Below are positions 12,095 through 22,295 of a stretch of 64,000 nt of DNA, in pieces. Each line of letters opens with the position of its first letter. Within the stretch, counting starts at the first letter, position 1. The DNA is taken from NCBI RefSeq assembly GCF_963678635.1, contig NC_087063.1, positions 81,947,574-82,011,573 of the forward strand, read 5' to 3'. This stretch comes from Symsagittifera roscoffensis (Eukaryota; Xenacoelomorpha; Acoela; Convolutidae). The position numbers and the translations under genes were made by a program. The notes under the pieces are model-generated. The model searched no databases. It was given only the letters and a program-made list of their open reading frames with translations, and was not told where the DNA came from.

Positions 12095-13025
12095 TTTGTG
12101 TCTATTTTAAAATAGCTTCTCGACATCAAAAAAATCAACCAACTGCACTTGCTTGAATTCAAAGTCAAAACCTGAGTCGAGCAACTCGACTCGGGAACAT
12201 TTCCGACTCACGAACAGATGCGCGCAAGCCTAAATGAGAAACTCAAAACAAACAATGAGTTATCAAGCCCAATTTAACAAGACGTCAATCATTTTCACAC
12301 TAAAGAGTCATTTATGTCATTTAAAAGGAAGTACTGGTAACTCAAACTAAAAAAAAAACCTTTTATAAAATACAAAAAAAAACATTTTTCAACCAAAATT
12401 CAATGTCTAGAGAATCTTCACCCGAATCAATTTATTTTTACAATGGTAGCCCGAGGTTTTAATAATAACTTTTTGAGATAGCCTAACGAGTCAAAAACCA
12501 ATATATAGCATCTAGATCCCCTTAAATTGCAATTTTTATCTGAATACTATGAGCGATTTTGCGCATATCTTTTACGTACAATGTCTGTATAAAAAGTGCT
12601 GCGTGTTTCAAAAGATCTTGATAGATGTGGCTTAGTAATAAGAAAAGCGTACTCCACTTTATTCGAGTAGCAATAAACCTGTGTTGTTCTCCGATCTGAT
12701 GCATATATTGGTTCTAGTTTGTAGTACAAAATTACCGCACCCTACTTTCTTGATCTAAAGTTTGAGTTAAGATGGCCGATTCGCCGCTCTGTTTTTGCTC
12801 CGTTTTTGCTCTGTTTTTCGCTCTGTTTTCATTTGTCAATTTTTTGTATATTTTTCTCTTGGATGTATTTGATGCAACAACTGTTGCCAATCTTAGCTTG
12901 CACTTACGTATTCCATTTGTGATTTTTTTAAATTCTGGCATTTCGGATGTTATTTGTTAGGTAACTCCTGCCGATCTAACCAACTGCTGCCGTCCTGTTT
13001 TATATTGCTCTAATTCGCTGATACA

Positions 13026-13060
13026 AGTTCCAGTTCCAGTTCCAGTTCCAGTTCCAGTTT
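13026..13060. repeat. TTCCAG hexanucleotide microsatellite
   Basis: About five to six tandem copies of TTCCAG, with a degenerate copy after them. Confidence 0.9.
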
Positions 13061-14103
13061 TAGTTCCAATTTTGGCAACTTGGGATTAACTTTTAAACAT
13101 AGAGAAGTGAGAAAAGTGCTACGTAATCAGGCAGGTAAATTAAAAAACTTTTTTTCAGAGGTTAAAAATAAAATTTTCATTCACTGAGAGGAAGAATGAG
13201 ATCGTTATTAGAATAAAGGATTGCAGGAAACTACCCAAAAAAAATAGCGTGACAAACAAACAGTGTACTTGATCTGAAACTGCTCTACGAATCATCTAAA
13301 CCTTGGACCAAAAACTATAACTCACTGTAAAACAGAAGTTTTTGGCTTTCTTGCTATTTTGGGCTGATTTCGAAAGCACGAACAACTTTATTGTAGGGTG
13401 CTTGTGTACTGGCCGAGTCGCCTGAACTTGAGAAACGTCACCCAAGGTGGTCTGACATTAGAAAATTTTTATCGTATTATTTACCGAAGAGTTTCGTAAT
13501 CCTTTCTTTTCACAAATCATCAAAGTATGTGAAGTGAATTTTTCAGAAAAACGCAAAACGATTTTCAATGAAGAGGTTTTGTAAACAGCGAGGATTAAAA
13601 AAATTAAAATAACGCAACCTATTTCAAATTAATTTGTCACAACAGATAAATTTAAATGAAGCAATCGAGGACTCAAGTTATTGTTTATTAGTGCTTTTTG
13701 TCTTTTGACTTTAGAGTTCTGTGACTTTTTTAAGTTCCGATTTGATACAAATTTTCCTATTTTCAAACAACGATTTGTAACAGTTTTTTCACTTTGGTCC
13801 TTGTAAGCAAATCTATTTTTTAAAATTTATTTTACAAACGTTACTCTCTTATTAATTAAAAAAAATATTTAAGATTTTTTCAGCCATCGATCGTTTTACC
13901 GATGGGAACTTTGATGACAATCATTTTGTTTTACTCAAATTAGGTGTCAAAATCAGTCCTTCAAAGTTTTTCCTGAAATCAACAAAAATTTTCAGTACTC
14001 CGTTTTCAATGCGTTTTTCTTTTTTTTAGTTCTTTTCAGCTGACTAGGTAATTAGTAGTGATTTCTTTTTCCATGATCAGTTTTGAGGATCATGCGGTTC
14101 GTA

Positions 14104-14170
14104 CTTGAAGATATTTATTTACTTGAAGATATTTATTTATTTATTTATTTATTTACTTGAAGATATTTAA
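14104..14170. repeat. Compound simple repeat
   Basis: ACTTGAAGATATTTATTT units occur three times, with a run of TTTA tetramers in the middle unit. Confidence 0.85.
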
Positions 14171-14254
14171 TACCCGGTGGCAACATTAACCGTAAGGAGA
14201 AAAATCTCTTTTTTTTTCTGTTAGTTGGAATTTTCAAAATTGTTGACTACAAAG

Positions 14255-14385
14255 ATTCTGTCTACAGATTCGTTTCAAAAACAAAATACATATTTTTTCA
14301 TGGTTTTGTAGTGTCACAAGAGACAGTCTACAGACTTGGTTCAAAAACAGAAAACATATTTTCATGGTCTTGTAATGGTACCAAA
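14255..14385. repeat. Diverged tandem duplication, about 65-bp period
   Basis: Two successive units share a GTCTACAGA word, a GTTCAAAAACA word, and then CATGGT-TTGTA. They differ at several positions. Confidence 0.7.
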
Positions 14386-15847
14386 CGGCTGACTTTTCGC
14401 TTCTCTTCTTTTGTCTGACTGCTGTAATAATCCTCAGTATTTTTGTTTCTTGAACTAAATGCCTTGAATTGTTTTGCTTTTTAAGCTTTGCTTACAGTTT
14501 TTACTTGAATCATAAAGTAAGTAAAAACATTCTTCGAAAAAGTTTGTGTAATAAAATTTTTCGACCGACTTATTTGGATCGTTGTTCCGACCATTGAACT
14601 TAAGGAGGAGCTTTCAATTCGGGTATGCTTTCTTCTTCATTTGTTTCGAAATAGGGAAAATTGTTGTATTCTGTGAACGAGCAAAATCAAAAAAAAATCC
14701 ACACTATTTTTTTTTTAATTTCAAGAAAATAAAAGATCTTTTTTTCTAGTTTTTCTAATGAATGTGATCGAAACATTATGTGCTACTTGCATGACAAGCG
14801 GCAGTTTTTTTTTTTCGTTTTGAGCTGTCCTCTGCGGATTAAGTAAGAAAGTATTGTTGTTGTGCGATGAGCACATTAACTGACCATGCTGAAGGAAAAA
14901 TAGATCGGATGACTCATTTGGTCTGATTTTAGAAGATATTGATTGGATGATTTTCTTTCACAATTGATTTTGAGCCTGGTTCTGTTGTCTTTATCGTATA
15001 TCGGAAGTCTCTTTCTCGTAGACTTGCTATTTTTGCTGTCGTGTTTGGCTATTTGTTCAAGGTCTGCAGATAATGTATAATTTTCCCAGGGTCACAAATA
15101 TTTTGCACAATTAACAAAAATTTTTTAACTGGTCAAAACACCGCCAATTAGGCAAATTATGACTTATCAAACATATATCTAGTATATAAGTGATTTTTTA
15201 GGCACAATGATCCTAAAATAGTTGAATTTGTCGATCATTCAACCACAATTCAACATCAAATACTCATTCAACGTCACTTTTAGCTCTAGGTTTTATTGTA
15301 AAAAACTCATTGGATTTTGCGTCTACCTGGGTTGACAACGCAAGAGTAATCATGACTGAATCAACATAATGCCATGGCTATGATATTCGTATTGGATTAG
15401 GGCGAATTCAGTGAAATTCAGAGCAATATATTATTGATAATTGAAGTAAATTTCCATCAATTGATCATTGACAAAAATCAAAAAACTTCGTCAGTTTTGA
15501 TTCTGTTACACAGAATATTCCGGGAACATTAATTCCCTAGTATAGAAAAATTTTTTGCTACGTTAACCCAGTTTTATGAAGTAATCAAGCGAAGACGCGG
15601 AAGAAGCAATCCACATGACTGAATTTTTTTTATAATTTTCATTCAATTTTATGTTTTGAAGTGTTAATTTCTTGTTTACTTTTTGTCCTCGCACAAAAAC
15701 TAAAGTCATTTAAATTAGTTGACAATGAACTTCCGAAAAGTAGATGAAATGCTTTCCCTCTGAATTGCTAACAATTACTTCCTGGCCATTTTATCTCGAA
15801 ACCGGCAGTTTTTTCATAAAATAAGCAAAACTTGTTTTATCTCTTTG

Positions 15848-15851
15848 AGTT
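15848..15851. repeat. Target-site duplication AGTT (left) of copy B
   Basis: AGTT lies directly outside the 3' LTR and is matched by AGTT at 34764-34767 outside the 5' LTR. A 4-bp duplication fits an integrase-mediated insertion. Confidence 0.85.
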
Positions 15852-16261
15852 TGAGTTAGGACCGAGTTGGTTAACTCATAGAGTAATTTCGGATAGGGTA
15901 CACCGTCTGCTCGTCACGCTATCTTATTTTCGGCCGGATAGATTCGTGCAACTTCTTAGTCTAATACCGATCCTAATCTTACTCTTATACTATCTAGTCT
16001 CAGGTTGTTTAACTAGTCTCTGCTAGGCTCAATAGATCTAGGGTATACTGGTTTATTGCGGCTGCTGAAGTGCTCGGGAGAGTCCAACTAATTTCTAAGT
16101 TAAATTCAAATCTCTCTGGTGCTGAAATTACAAGTAACTTCAGCACTTACAAATAAGTGGGTTGTTAGTTTGATGGATCATGATTGGTTAATATTAAATA
16201 CTTTACATTGGTAAAATATCTAAATTATCCAATCATAAAATGTAGTTTAGATCAGGTTCCA
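15852..16261 (-). repeat. 3' LTR of copy B
   Basis: 410 bp, TG...CA, with no difference seen from the 5' LTR at 34354-34763. The AATAAA polyadenylation signal on the element strand lies at 16052-16057. A near-perfect inverted repeat (GTGCTGAA ... TTCAGCAC) lies at 16119-16146. Confidence 0.96.
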
Positions 16262-16280
16262 CCCATCCGGGTTTTACAGA
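16262..16280 (-). other. Polypurine-tract-like site before the 3' LTR
   Basis: On the element strand the bases just before TGGAACC read AAACCCGGATGGG, a short purine-rich tract where plus-strand DNA synthesis could be primed. Copy C keeps it (41006-41020). Confidence 0.55.
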
Positions 16281-16893
16281 GTTTTTTAGAATGGTTCTTC
16301 TGCAATTCGAAGGATGGATGATGGACGTTGGTGTTTGGCGAACATCATATTTCTTTTATTTCCTTTTTGTTAAAGAAGTTCCAGGAAGCTGGAGTTAGAT
16401 GACATAAGACGTTGTGTCTTCTAGTGACAACGACTAAGTCTTTGCAACAAATTCAAATCTGATTTCAGAATGGTTTGCTATGTCAGGTTTTTCTGTTCTG
16501 CGTGGAGAACTTCTTTTGTGTCTGATCTAGTTTGGGAATGGCGTGGAGATTGTGCGTGGAGGGGATGCCTGGTTACTCGGATCTGTACGTATACTTGAAC
16601 ATCGAGGTGGTCATTGGTCTAGTTCAATGAAGTCCTTTTCTGCGAAGTCAAGTCGTACTCTAAATCCTTTGAGTTGTGATTGTGAGTGGCATATCGATTG
16701 TGGTTGGTCATTCTCTCTCGAGTGTAGTGGGGTCGTTTTGTCTTTAGATGTTCGTCCTTGGTGTTGTATTCTGATCTATGTATTGCATAATGTAATTTAC
16801 ATTTTATAAAACATTTATTAGTTTAATATTTTTTAATTATGATTTTAGTTAGTTGTTTTCACAAAAGCTTTTTGTTTTAGTTCGGTTATTTTG

Positions 16894-16921
16894 AAGAGTT
16901 ACTCACACGTGAGTAGCTCTT
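16894..16921. other. Conserved inverted repeat in 3' UTR
   Basis: A 28-base inverted repeat with arms of the type AAGAGYTACTCAC, which could form a 13-bp stem counting one G-U pair. Copy C keeps it at 41650-41677 with a few mismatches. Confidence 0.6.
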
Positions 16922-16939
16922 ATTAAAAATAGAGGTGTG

Positions 16940-17045
16940 GTCACAAAGCGTGGATGTAGCGCGGTGGGTTAGGCCGGCTATAGAGCATGCTCAGGACGTC
17001 CTTCCTGGTGGGTTAGGCCAGGAGTGGGAGTATGATTTCATGCGG
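16940..17045 (+). repeat. Possible tRNA/SINE-like fragment inside the element
   Basis: The plus strand carries TAGCGCGGTGG (16957-16967), close to a pol III A box. A weak B-box-like GAGTGGGAGTATGATT follows about 65 bases downstream, with GGTGGGTTAGGCC in between. Copy C has the same block at about 41708-41795. The spacing is long and the B box poor, so this is tentative. Confidence 0.25.
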
Positions 17046-17868
17046 TTTTTGTGAGGGGTCCTGTTATGTGACAACGTTTTATGTTGGGTTTGTTGTGGTT
17101 TTTCTTATGTCTTGTTGGTTATGTCCTTTTTCCAAAAATCAAATTGTTCGTGGTATGGGTTTGTCTTTCGACTTTTTTGTGTTTTATGATTTCTTTTTTA
17201 GACTTTATAATAGTCTTCAAAAGAATAAATTATCCAGTTTTAAACTGGGTTAATCCGGTTTGGGTACCGTTGGTTTCCTTTTCTTAGTCATGCTGTTATT
17301 CTATGATTTGTGGTATTTAGTAAGCTGCGTTGGTTAGTTTTGTTTAGTATATGATTCCTTTCCAACCGGGTTAAAGGAAAGTTTGAAACATGTTATTATA
17401 TGTTAGAGTTGTTGAGTGTGAAAACTTGAAACTAAAATTCATTATTTTAAACAATTCTTCGTGGGCGAGCTGTGCGAGTGTGGATAGAATTTCTGTGCGA
17501 ATAAATGAGAATATCAAAAGGTTAGTACTGCATTTGCATTTTATTAATTTACTGCATAGAATTTGGAAATTTACTGCTAGTTATGGGGGAATTTTAAGTT
17601 ACAAATTTTCATCATAATTAGATTTACTGCTTGTGGGGAAAATTTTAGAAATGAATTTACTGCATTGGTATTAAATTTATAAATTTATAAGTGTAAGAGA
17701 TTAATAGAATTGTTGAAATCTGTTTGATGAAATTTGCGATCTTTATTTGTTTTTTGTGGTTTTTGTAGGTGATTGTCGGATGAAGGCTAAAAATCTAAAG
17801 AAAACATGGATAAAGAATGGTGAGTTTTTAATATTTTAATTAGTTAGTAATATTCATTTAATTCATAC

Positions 17869-19680
17869 TTACCTGTTAGTCGTCGGGGAAAAAACCGTGG
17901 GGAAGATGTCGTGGATGAGATCGGAAGTTGTTAGTAGTTTAGCTAAGATGCGGATGATATTTTTAGTCTGAAGCAGTGGCCAAAGCAATTGAAGTGCCTT
18001 TATAGTGGTTAGTTCTTCAGTGCCAACTGCAAACTCATAAGGTGTGTTTTGGATTAGATTATATAATTTGTGATTGAATTTAGTGTTGTGGATGAATTCT
18101 AAAATTGGGATTTCTATAGGTTGTACAAACTCGTGCGGGATAAGGAAGGGTCGGGATTCTTCGGCGTTGAAGGTCTTGGTGATGGGACAGAAGATGTACA
18201 TTTGGGTTATGGGGTCATAATTACGAAGAATACCATGAAGGTTAGTGTCTTTAATACAATATGTGAAATTTAGGAAAAATGGTGAAGTGTATTTGGAATT
18301 AATGAATTGAAAGCGATGGTGTGGTTGTCTAGAGGGTGTGTGTAGGTCAAAGTGATTTTGGATGAAGCGATAATAACTATATGTGTGGGTTTGTTTAGTG
18401 CGCAACATAATATCGTGTGAGCAGTGCAGATCTCTTTCGTGTGGTGCAAGAAAATGAAAGGTTAGTGAAAATATTTGGAAGCGTTCTTTAAAACTTTCGT
18501 ATGCTTGTGTGTCTGTTAGTGCTTCTGAAATAATGTGATCAAACTTGCGGTCGAAGATGTTTAGTGTAAATATATATGGTGTCTTGATGAAAAATTTCTC
18601 GGTAATTTGTGGATTAGCGAAGCGATCGTCGTCTAAGAATTGATCTTGGTTAGCTCTGATGATGTTGTGATCATAGTATTCGAGTGTATATTCGTTAGCT
18701 CTAGGTGCAGTGTGTGTTTTTAGTGATTTTTTATATCCAACGTAAGTAAATTGTCTAGCGGTTAGTGGTGTAGTGAGTCGATATAGCATGTCCGTATTTC
18801 GCTCTATATCGATGTGAGTGTTAGATAAAGGTAAGCAAAGAGGGTTAGTAAAATGATAATATGAGGTCCAAGAGAGAGTGGGCATTAAAACGTATTCATC
18901 TACAAAGTTGCGTGTTTCGTTAGTGTCGTGGGGGGTGTTTAAGGTGTATTGTGGAAATGAGGGTAAGGTGATGGCTAAAAATTCTTTTGTGTTAGTATGC
19001 TTGGGGTGGTTGATGTATTCACGGGCTGTTCCTGGTTTTGCTGGGAAAGGATGGTTGGGGAACTTTCTTTTAAAAGTGCGGTAAGCTCTATTAGTGTTGA
19101 GTGAAGATTCAGTTGATGTGGATGATGGTGCTAATGATTCAGTATAATTTGAAGAGGGTGTACGGGTAGGGGGATTGGATGAATTTATAGTGGAGGAGAT
19201 TTGGTTTATGGTTGGGGTATTAAGGTGGTAGGGTTGTTGTTGGAGGGTAATAAAATTATCTAGCTCTGGGGAGATTCGGGGGGTGTCTGGAGAATGAGAT
19301 GATTGGTCAGAATGGTATGAGGAGTAGGTTGGGGTAACTTGGGAAGCATAAGAGGGTGTGGGAGTGATTGGGTCAGGGTCATTGGATAATATGGGTTGAA
19401 AAGGGGGTTGAGAAAGTTTAGAAGAGTTATGAAAATTATTGGATGGGGATGGTTCTGAGTCGGCAAATTCATCGGGGGTTTCAATATTCGGGTTATTGAG
19501 TTGTGAGATGGAATATAAAACTGAGATGTGTGAATTAGTGTCGGAATTCATGCCTGATGTTACATTACTAGATGGAAAATCGGGTGGCGGAAAAGCAAAA
19601 AGTGGTATTATTGGGATTGTAGAGGTAAGATTGGTTGGGTGGGAATTTGATCGGTGTAGTGATCCAAGTTGGCGGCTCAT
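17869..19680 (-). CDS. ORF7 of copy B, 603-aa protein of unknown function
   Basis: An intact ATG ORF whose start overlaps the env stop as ATGA (19677-19680). Residues 1-190 are rich in Ser, Pro, Thr and Asn and look disordered. Residues 190-603 are mixed hydrophobic and aromatic, with many His, Phe and Tyr, and look folded. No signal peptide or clear membrane span was seen, and no known domain was recognised. Copy C has a decayed homologue (about 42660-44438) with the best-kept part around a His/Cys/Asp block (HFLAPHERDLHCSHDIMLR), so the gene is an old part of the element. It may be an accessory or structural protein translated after env by reinitiation or from a spliced RNA. Confidence 0.8.
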   Translation of the reverse strand: MSRQLGSLHRSNSHPTNLTSTIPIIPLFAFPPPDFPSSNVTSGMNSDTNSHISVLYSISQLNNPNIETPDEFADSEPSPSNNFHNSSKLSQPPFQPILSNDPDPITPTPSYASQVTPTYSSYHSDQSSHSPDTPRISPELDNFITLQQQPYHLNTPTINQISSTINSSNPPTRTPSSNYTESLAPSSTSTESSLNTNRAYRTFKRKFPNHPFPAKPGTAREYINHPKHTNTKEFLAITLPSFPQYTLNTPHDTNETRNFVDEYVLMPTLSWTSYYHFTNPLCLPLSNTHIDIERNTDMLYRLTTPLTARQFTYVGYKKSLKTHTAPRANEYTLEYYDHNIIRANQDQFLDDDRFANPQITEKFFIKTPYIFTLNIFDRKFDHIISEALTDTQAYESFKERFQIFSLTFHFLAPHERDLHCSHDIMLRTKQTHTYSYYRFIQNHFDLHTPSRQPHHRFQFINSKYTSPFFLNFTYCIKDTNLHGILRNYDPITQMYIFCPITKTFNAEESRPFLIPHEFVQPIEIPILEFIHNTKFNHKLYNLIQNTPYEFAVGTEELTTIKALQLLWPLLQTKNIIRILAKLLTTSDLIHDIFPTVFSPTTNR

Positions 19681-22295
19681 CGTGGGCTAAAAAAATGATT
19701 ATTTTGAGACTGAAAAGCGGTGGTATGGGGTTGTTCAATAATTTGTTCATAAGTATTATCATCTTGTGACTGGTGTGTCATTATATGTTGGATGGGACTT
19801 TGTGATGTGGTGAGTCGAAAATTTGGATTATGTGTGATGGCTAAATTTCGAAAATTTCGTGGGACTAGGGATAGTGGATGGTTATTTGGTAGGGGTGGTA
19901 ATTGTGGTGCCGTTGGCGTTATGTCTACATTGTTATGTTCTTCGTCGTATGTATTTTGTCGTGTTGCTATTTTTGTGTTATATTCTTTTATTTGTGCGTC
20001 TAAAAGAATTTTGTTTATAGATGTAGAAAAGATTCCAAAAAATCCTGCAAAGAGTATGCGTGCTACGCTTGCTTGTCTGTTTACTTGTGTGTGTATAGCA
20101 CATGTGTTGTAGATTCCTTTTAAAAGTGAGAAAAGAAATCCAATAAAGTTAAACATTGCGTATAAAATAGTCAATTTTTCTAAGATGTAGTAGGGCCATC
20201 CTAGAAAATCGAGGATCTCATTTTTGAGTGTAACAAAGCTAAAAATGTTAATTGGTGATATATCTTGGGGACGGTATTTTTCACCGTTTAGATATATATA
20301 ATCTTTAATGTCTTTAAAATATCCGCTATAGTCTTGCGTGTAGATATCGGCAAATCCTGCGGTTTCTGCAAGTTTGCGTAAATTTTGGTCTAATGATTGT
20401 CTTTGTATAGTGTCCATTTGTGTTAATAATTCTTGGAATTGTTGTGTTCTAATGTGATGTTGAATATCTGATTTTGAATAGATTCCTATTGATTGTAAGT
20501 CTATATTTGGGTTTCGAGCAATAGCGCGAATGCTTTCTGGTGAAAATTTTTTGAGTGATTGCATTAATGTGGGATATGGAGTGAGAAGATAATATTTATT
20601 TTCATCAGGGTTTAGTTGTACTACATTGTGGCTGTTTTCTGATCCACATGGGACTGCGGTATCCCAGAAATAGGTTCTTCGTGAAAGTGTATCCACGAAA
20701 TGTACTTTATTCTTATAAAAGATAGGGATTCTTTTATAACATCGTTTATCTTCAAAAACGTATAGTGGTGATACTTTTTTAGTACAAGTGTAAAACCATA
20801 AGATGTTTCCTTCATAGTCTAAAAAATTTGATCTATTTCCAGATAATAAGTATCCTGCATAGGGTATTTTTAATACTGCTAGTGCAAGTGATTGTAATAT
20901 TTGTGTTCTTTCTAATTCGCATAGTTGGTGTAGTGTTTCTAATTCGGAGAGTGACATTTCTTGAAAAATTCGGCTAATTGTATAATCTAGTTTCATATCC
21001 AAATGAATATCATAGTGGATATTACCGAAATATGTAGTATTCATTAGTGATAATTCTTGTAAGCGTGTGCTTCTGGTGTCATGGGGTTTTAGATGTCCAC
21101 CAGGTTGTCCGTTGCTTTTTTCAAAATTAACTGGTATATAGGATGTTCCTTCGTTTAGAGGATGACCTGTGGCATATGGGTCGATTTTTACTTTGCCAGT
21201 GGTCATGTCGAATCCTTTTTCGTATTCAACTAATATTTCAGAGTATTGTGTTCTGTGAAGTGGATTCCTGTATTTACATGCAAGTTCTGTTTCTTGATAT
21301 ATTTGAAAACGTGTCAATTTATTTTCTATATTGTCTATGTTTCTAAAATTAGAACTTAGTTTTCGTGATGGATGGACTTGTTCATATGGAATTGATTGTA
21401 TAAAATATTTTTCGTGAAATTTTATCATACGAGCGTGTATTTTTGCTACTTGAAATGTTGTACATGTATCTTCGGGGAACCAAACAATGGTTGCTTGTGT
21501 TCTCGTTGTAGGGTCGCAATAACCTTGATCATTTTTACAAGGTAATCGGATTCCTTGATAGATCATTGTATTATCTGATAAATCTCGTGTTAGTTGTATT
21601 TTTTCGAGTTGTATTTTCCAATCGAAAAACATTATTTCTTGGTATCCTTTATTTTTTGTGTCTGCTTTGCAGTTTGACGGGTCATTTATACCAATGTGTG
21701 GTATCCAATGTTTATCGTGTAGGTCATAGGTTAATCGTCCGTGTGCGCCGTTATACGGGTATTTTTCGTCTAGTTTTATATGTCCTTGGTGTCTTTCAAG
21801 TTGTGATTGATGTACAGAGTCTGAAAAAACTTGAAAATTAACTAACTTTCTTGCGGAGTTTTTATTTTGTGTGATGTTTAGTCTAAGTAATTCATTTTTA
21901 CAATCGTCGGGATTGAGATGTAAAAGACGTTCTATATTACTCTGATAGAATGATTCATGGTCAAGTCGGTTTTTGTTTCCGTTCGAGACTTGTGAACAAT
22001 GTACTTTCTTTTCGGAAAATGTTGCTGTGAATTTATAACCTGTAACTGTTGTTGCTCGGGCTTTTGAATAGAGTGTTGCTATTACATTTGTGGTTTCTAT
22101 AGCTTGTGGTTCTGTTTCACATTGTGATACTTGATTTATTGCATATTTGTGTAGTGTTTTTTGTTCATTTTCTTCACAATCGTAATGTGTTACTAATAAA
22201 TCTTGTGGTCCTGTACGGGGGGAAGGGTTTATGTTTTGATTTGAGATTACTAGAAAAAGGAGTTGGAGAAAAATTAATAATTTTAGAATATACAT
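19677..22295 (-). CDS. env: Envelope-like glycoprotein of copy B (872 aa)
   Basis: The ORF starts with ATG inside the end of ORF5 (13-nt overlap). Residues 1-18 form a signal-peptide-like hydrophobic start. The long ectodomain has many Cys residues and several N-X-S/T sites. Hydrophobic segments near 712-730 and 740-762 look like membrane anchors. The tail of about 110 residues is Pro-rich and carries PTAP at 794-797, the ESCRT-recruiting late motif. Position after pol and overall architecture fit a retroviral or errantivirus-like envelope. The N-terminal Cys spacing recalls class III fusogens such as those of chuvirus-like glycoproteins, but that is an impression and not a comparison. Copy C keeps only the N- and C-terminal parts. 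Confidence 0.82.
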   Translation of the reverse strand: MYILKLLIFLQLLFLVISNQNINPSPRTGPQDLLVTHYDCEENEQKTLHKYAINQVSQCETEPQAIETTNVIATLYSKARATTVTGYKFTATFSEKKVHCSQVSNGNKNRLDHESFYQSNIERLLHLNPDDCKNELLRLNITQNKNSARKLVNFQVFSDSVHQSQLERHQGHIKLDEKYPYNGAHGRLTYDLHDKHWIPHIGINDPSNCKADTKNKGYQEIMFFDWKIQLEKIQLTRDLSDNTMIYQGIRLPCKNDQGYCDPTTRTQATIVWFPEDTCTTFQVAKIHARMIKFHEKYFIQSIPYEQVHPSRKLSSNFRNIDNIENKLTRFQIYQETELACKYRNPLHRTQYSEILVEYEKGFDMTTGKVKIDPYATGHPLNEGTSYIPVNFEKSNGQPGGHLKPHDTRSTRLQELSLMNTTYFGNIHYDIHLDMKLDYTISRIFQEMSLSELETLHQLCELERTQILQSLALAVLKIPYAGYLLSGNRSNFLDYEGNILWFYTCTKKVSPLYVFEDKRCYKRIPIFYKNKVHFVDTLSRRTYFWDTAVPCGSENSHNVVQLNPDENKYYLLTPYPTLMQSLKKFSPESIRAIARNPNIDLQSIGIYSKSDIQHHIRTQQFQELLTQMDTIQRQSLDQNLRKLAETAGFADIYTQDYSGYFKDIKDYIYLNGEKYRPQDISPINIFSFVTLKNEILDFLGWPYYILEKLTILYAMFNFIGFLFSLLKGIYNTCAIHTQVNRQASVARILFAGFFGIFSTSINKILLDAQIKEYNTKIATRQNTYDEEHNNVDITPTAPQLPPLPNNHPLSLVPRNFRNLAITHNPNFRLTTSQSPIQHIMTHQSQDDNTYEQIIEQPHTTAFQSQNNHFFSPR

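Larger units (their letters stand above)
12095..15847. other. Intergenic region between copies A and B
   Basis: About 3.75 kb of AT-rich DNA. No ORF here looks like a gene: the longest are about 60-70 codons, of low complexity and without recognisable domains. It contains a TTCCAG hexamer microsatellite (13026-13060), a TTTA/ACTTGAAGATA simple repeat (14104-14170), a diverged tandem duplication (14255-14385) and many A or T runs. No tRNA or rRNA signature was seen. Confidence 0.6.
16281..17868 (-). other. 3' untranslated region of copy B
   Basis: About 1.6 kb between ORF7 and the 3' LTR with no intact gene. It includes a 28-base inverted repeat (16894-16921) and a block that looks like part of a tRNA-derived repeat on the plus strand (about 16940-17045). 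It also has short hairpins such as CCAGTTTTAAACTGG (about 17234-17248) and repeated TTTACTGC words. The same order is seen in copy C (41021-42650), so these are old parts of the element. A possible small ORF near 16340-16600 is open in copy C but has a stop after 13 codons here. Confidence 0.55.

Noticed and set aside
12732-12941. 69-codon Lys-rich minus-strand ORF in the A-B intergenic region
   Set aside because: Low complexity and no conserved counterpart in the window.
13026-13060. Possible CRISPR-like array
   Set aside because: Only a hexanucleotide microsatellite without spacers, and the genome is eukaryotic.
16543-16809. 88-codon plus-strand ORF in the 3' UTR of copy B
   Set aside because: It lies antisense to the element, has no homologous open frame in copy C, and starts weakly.
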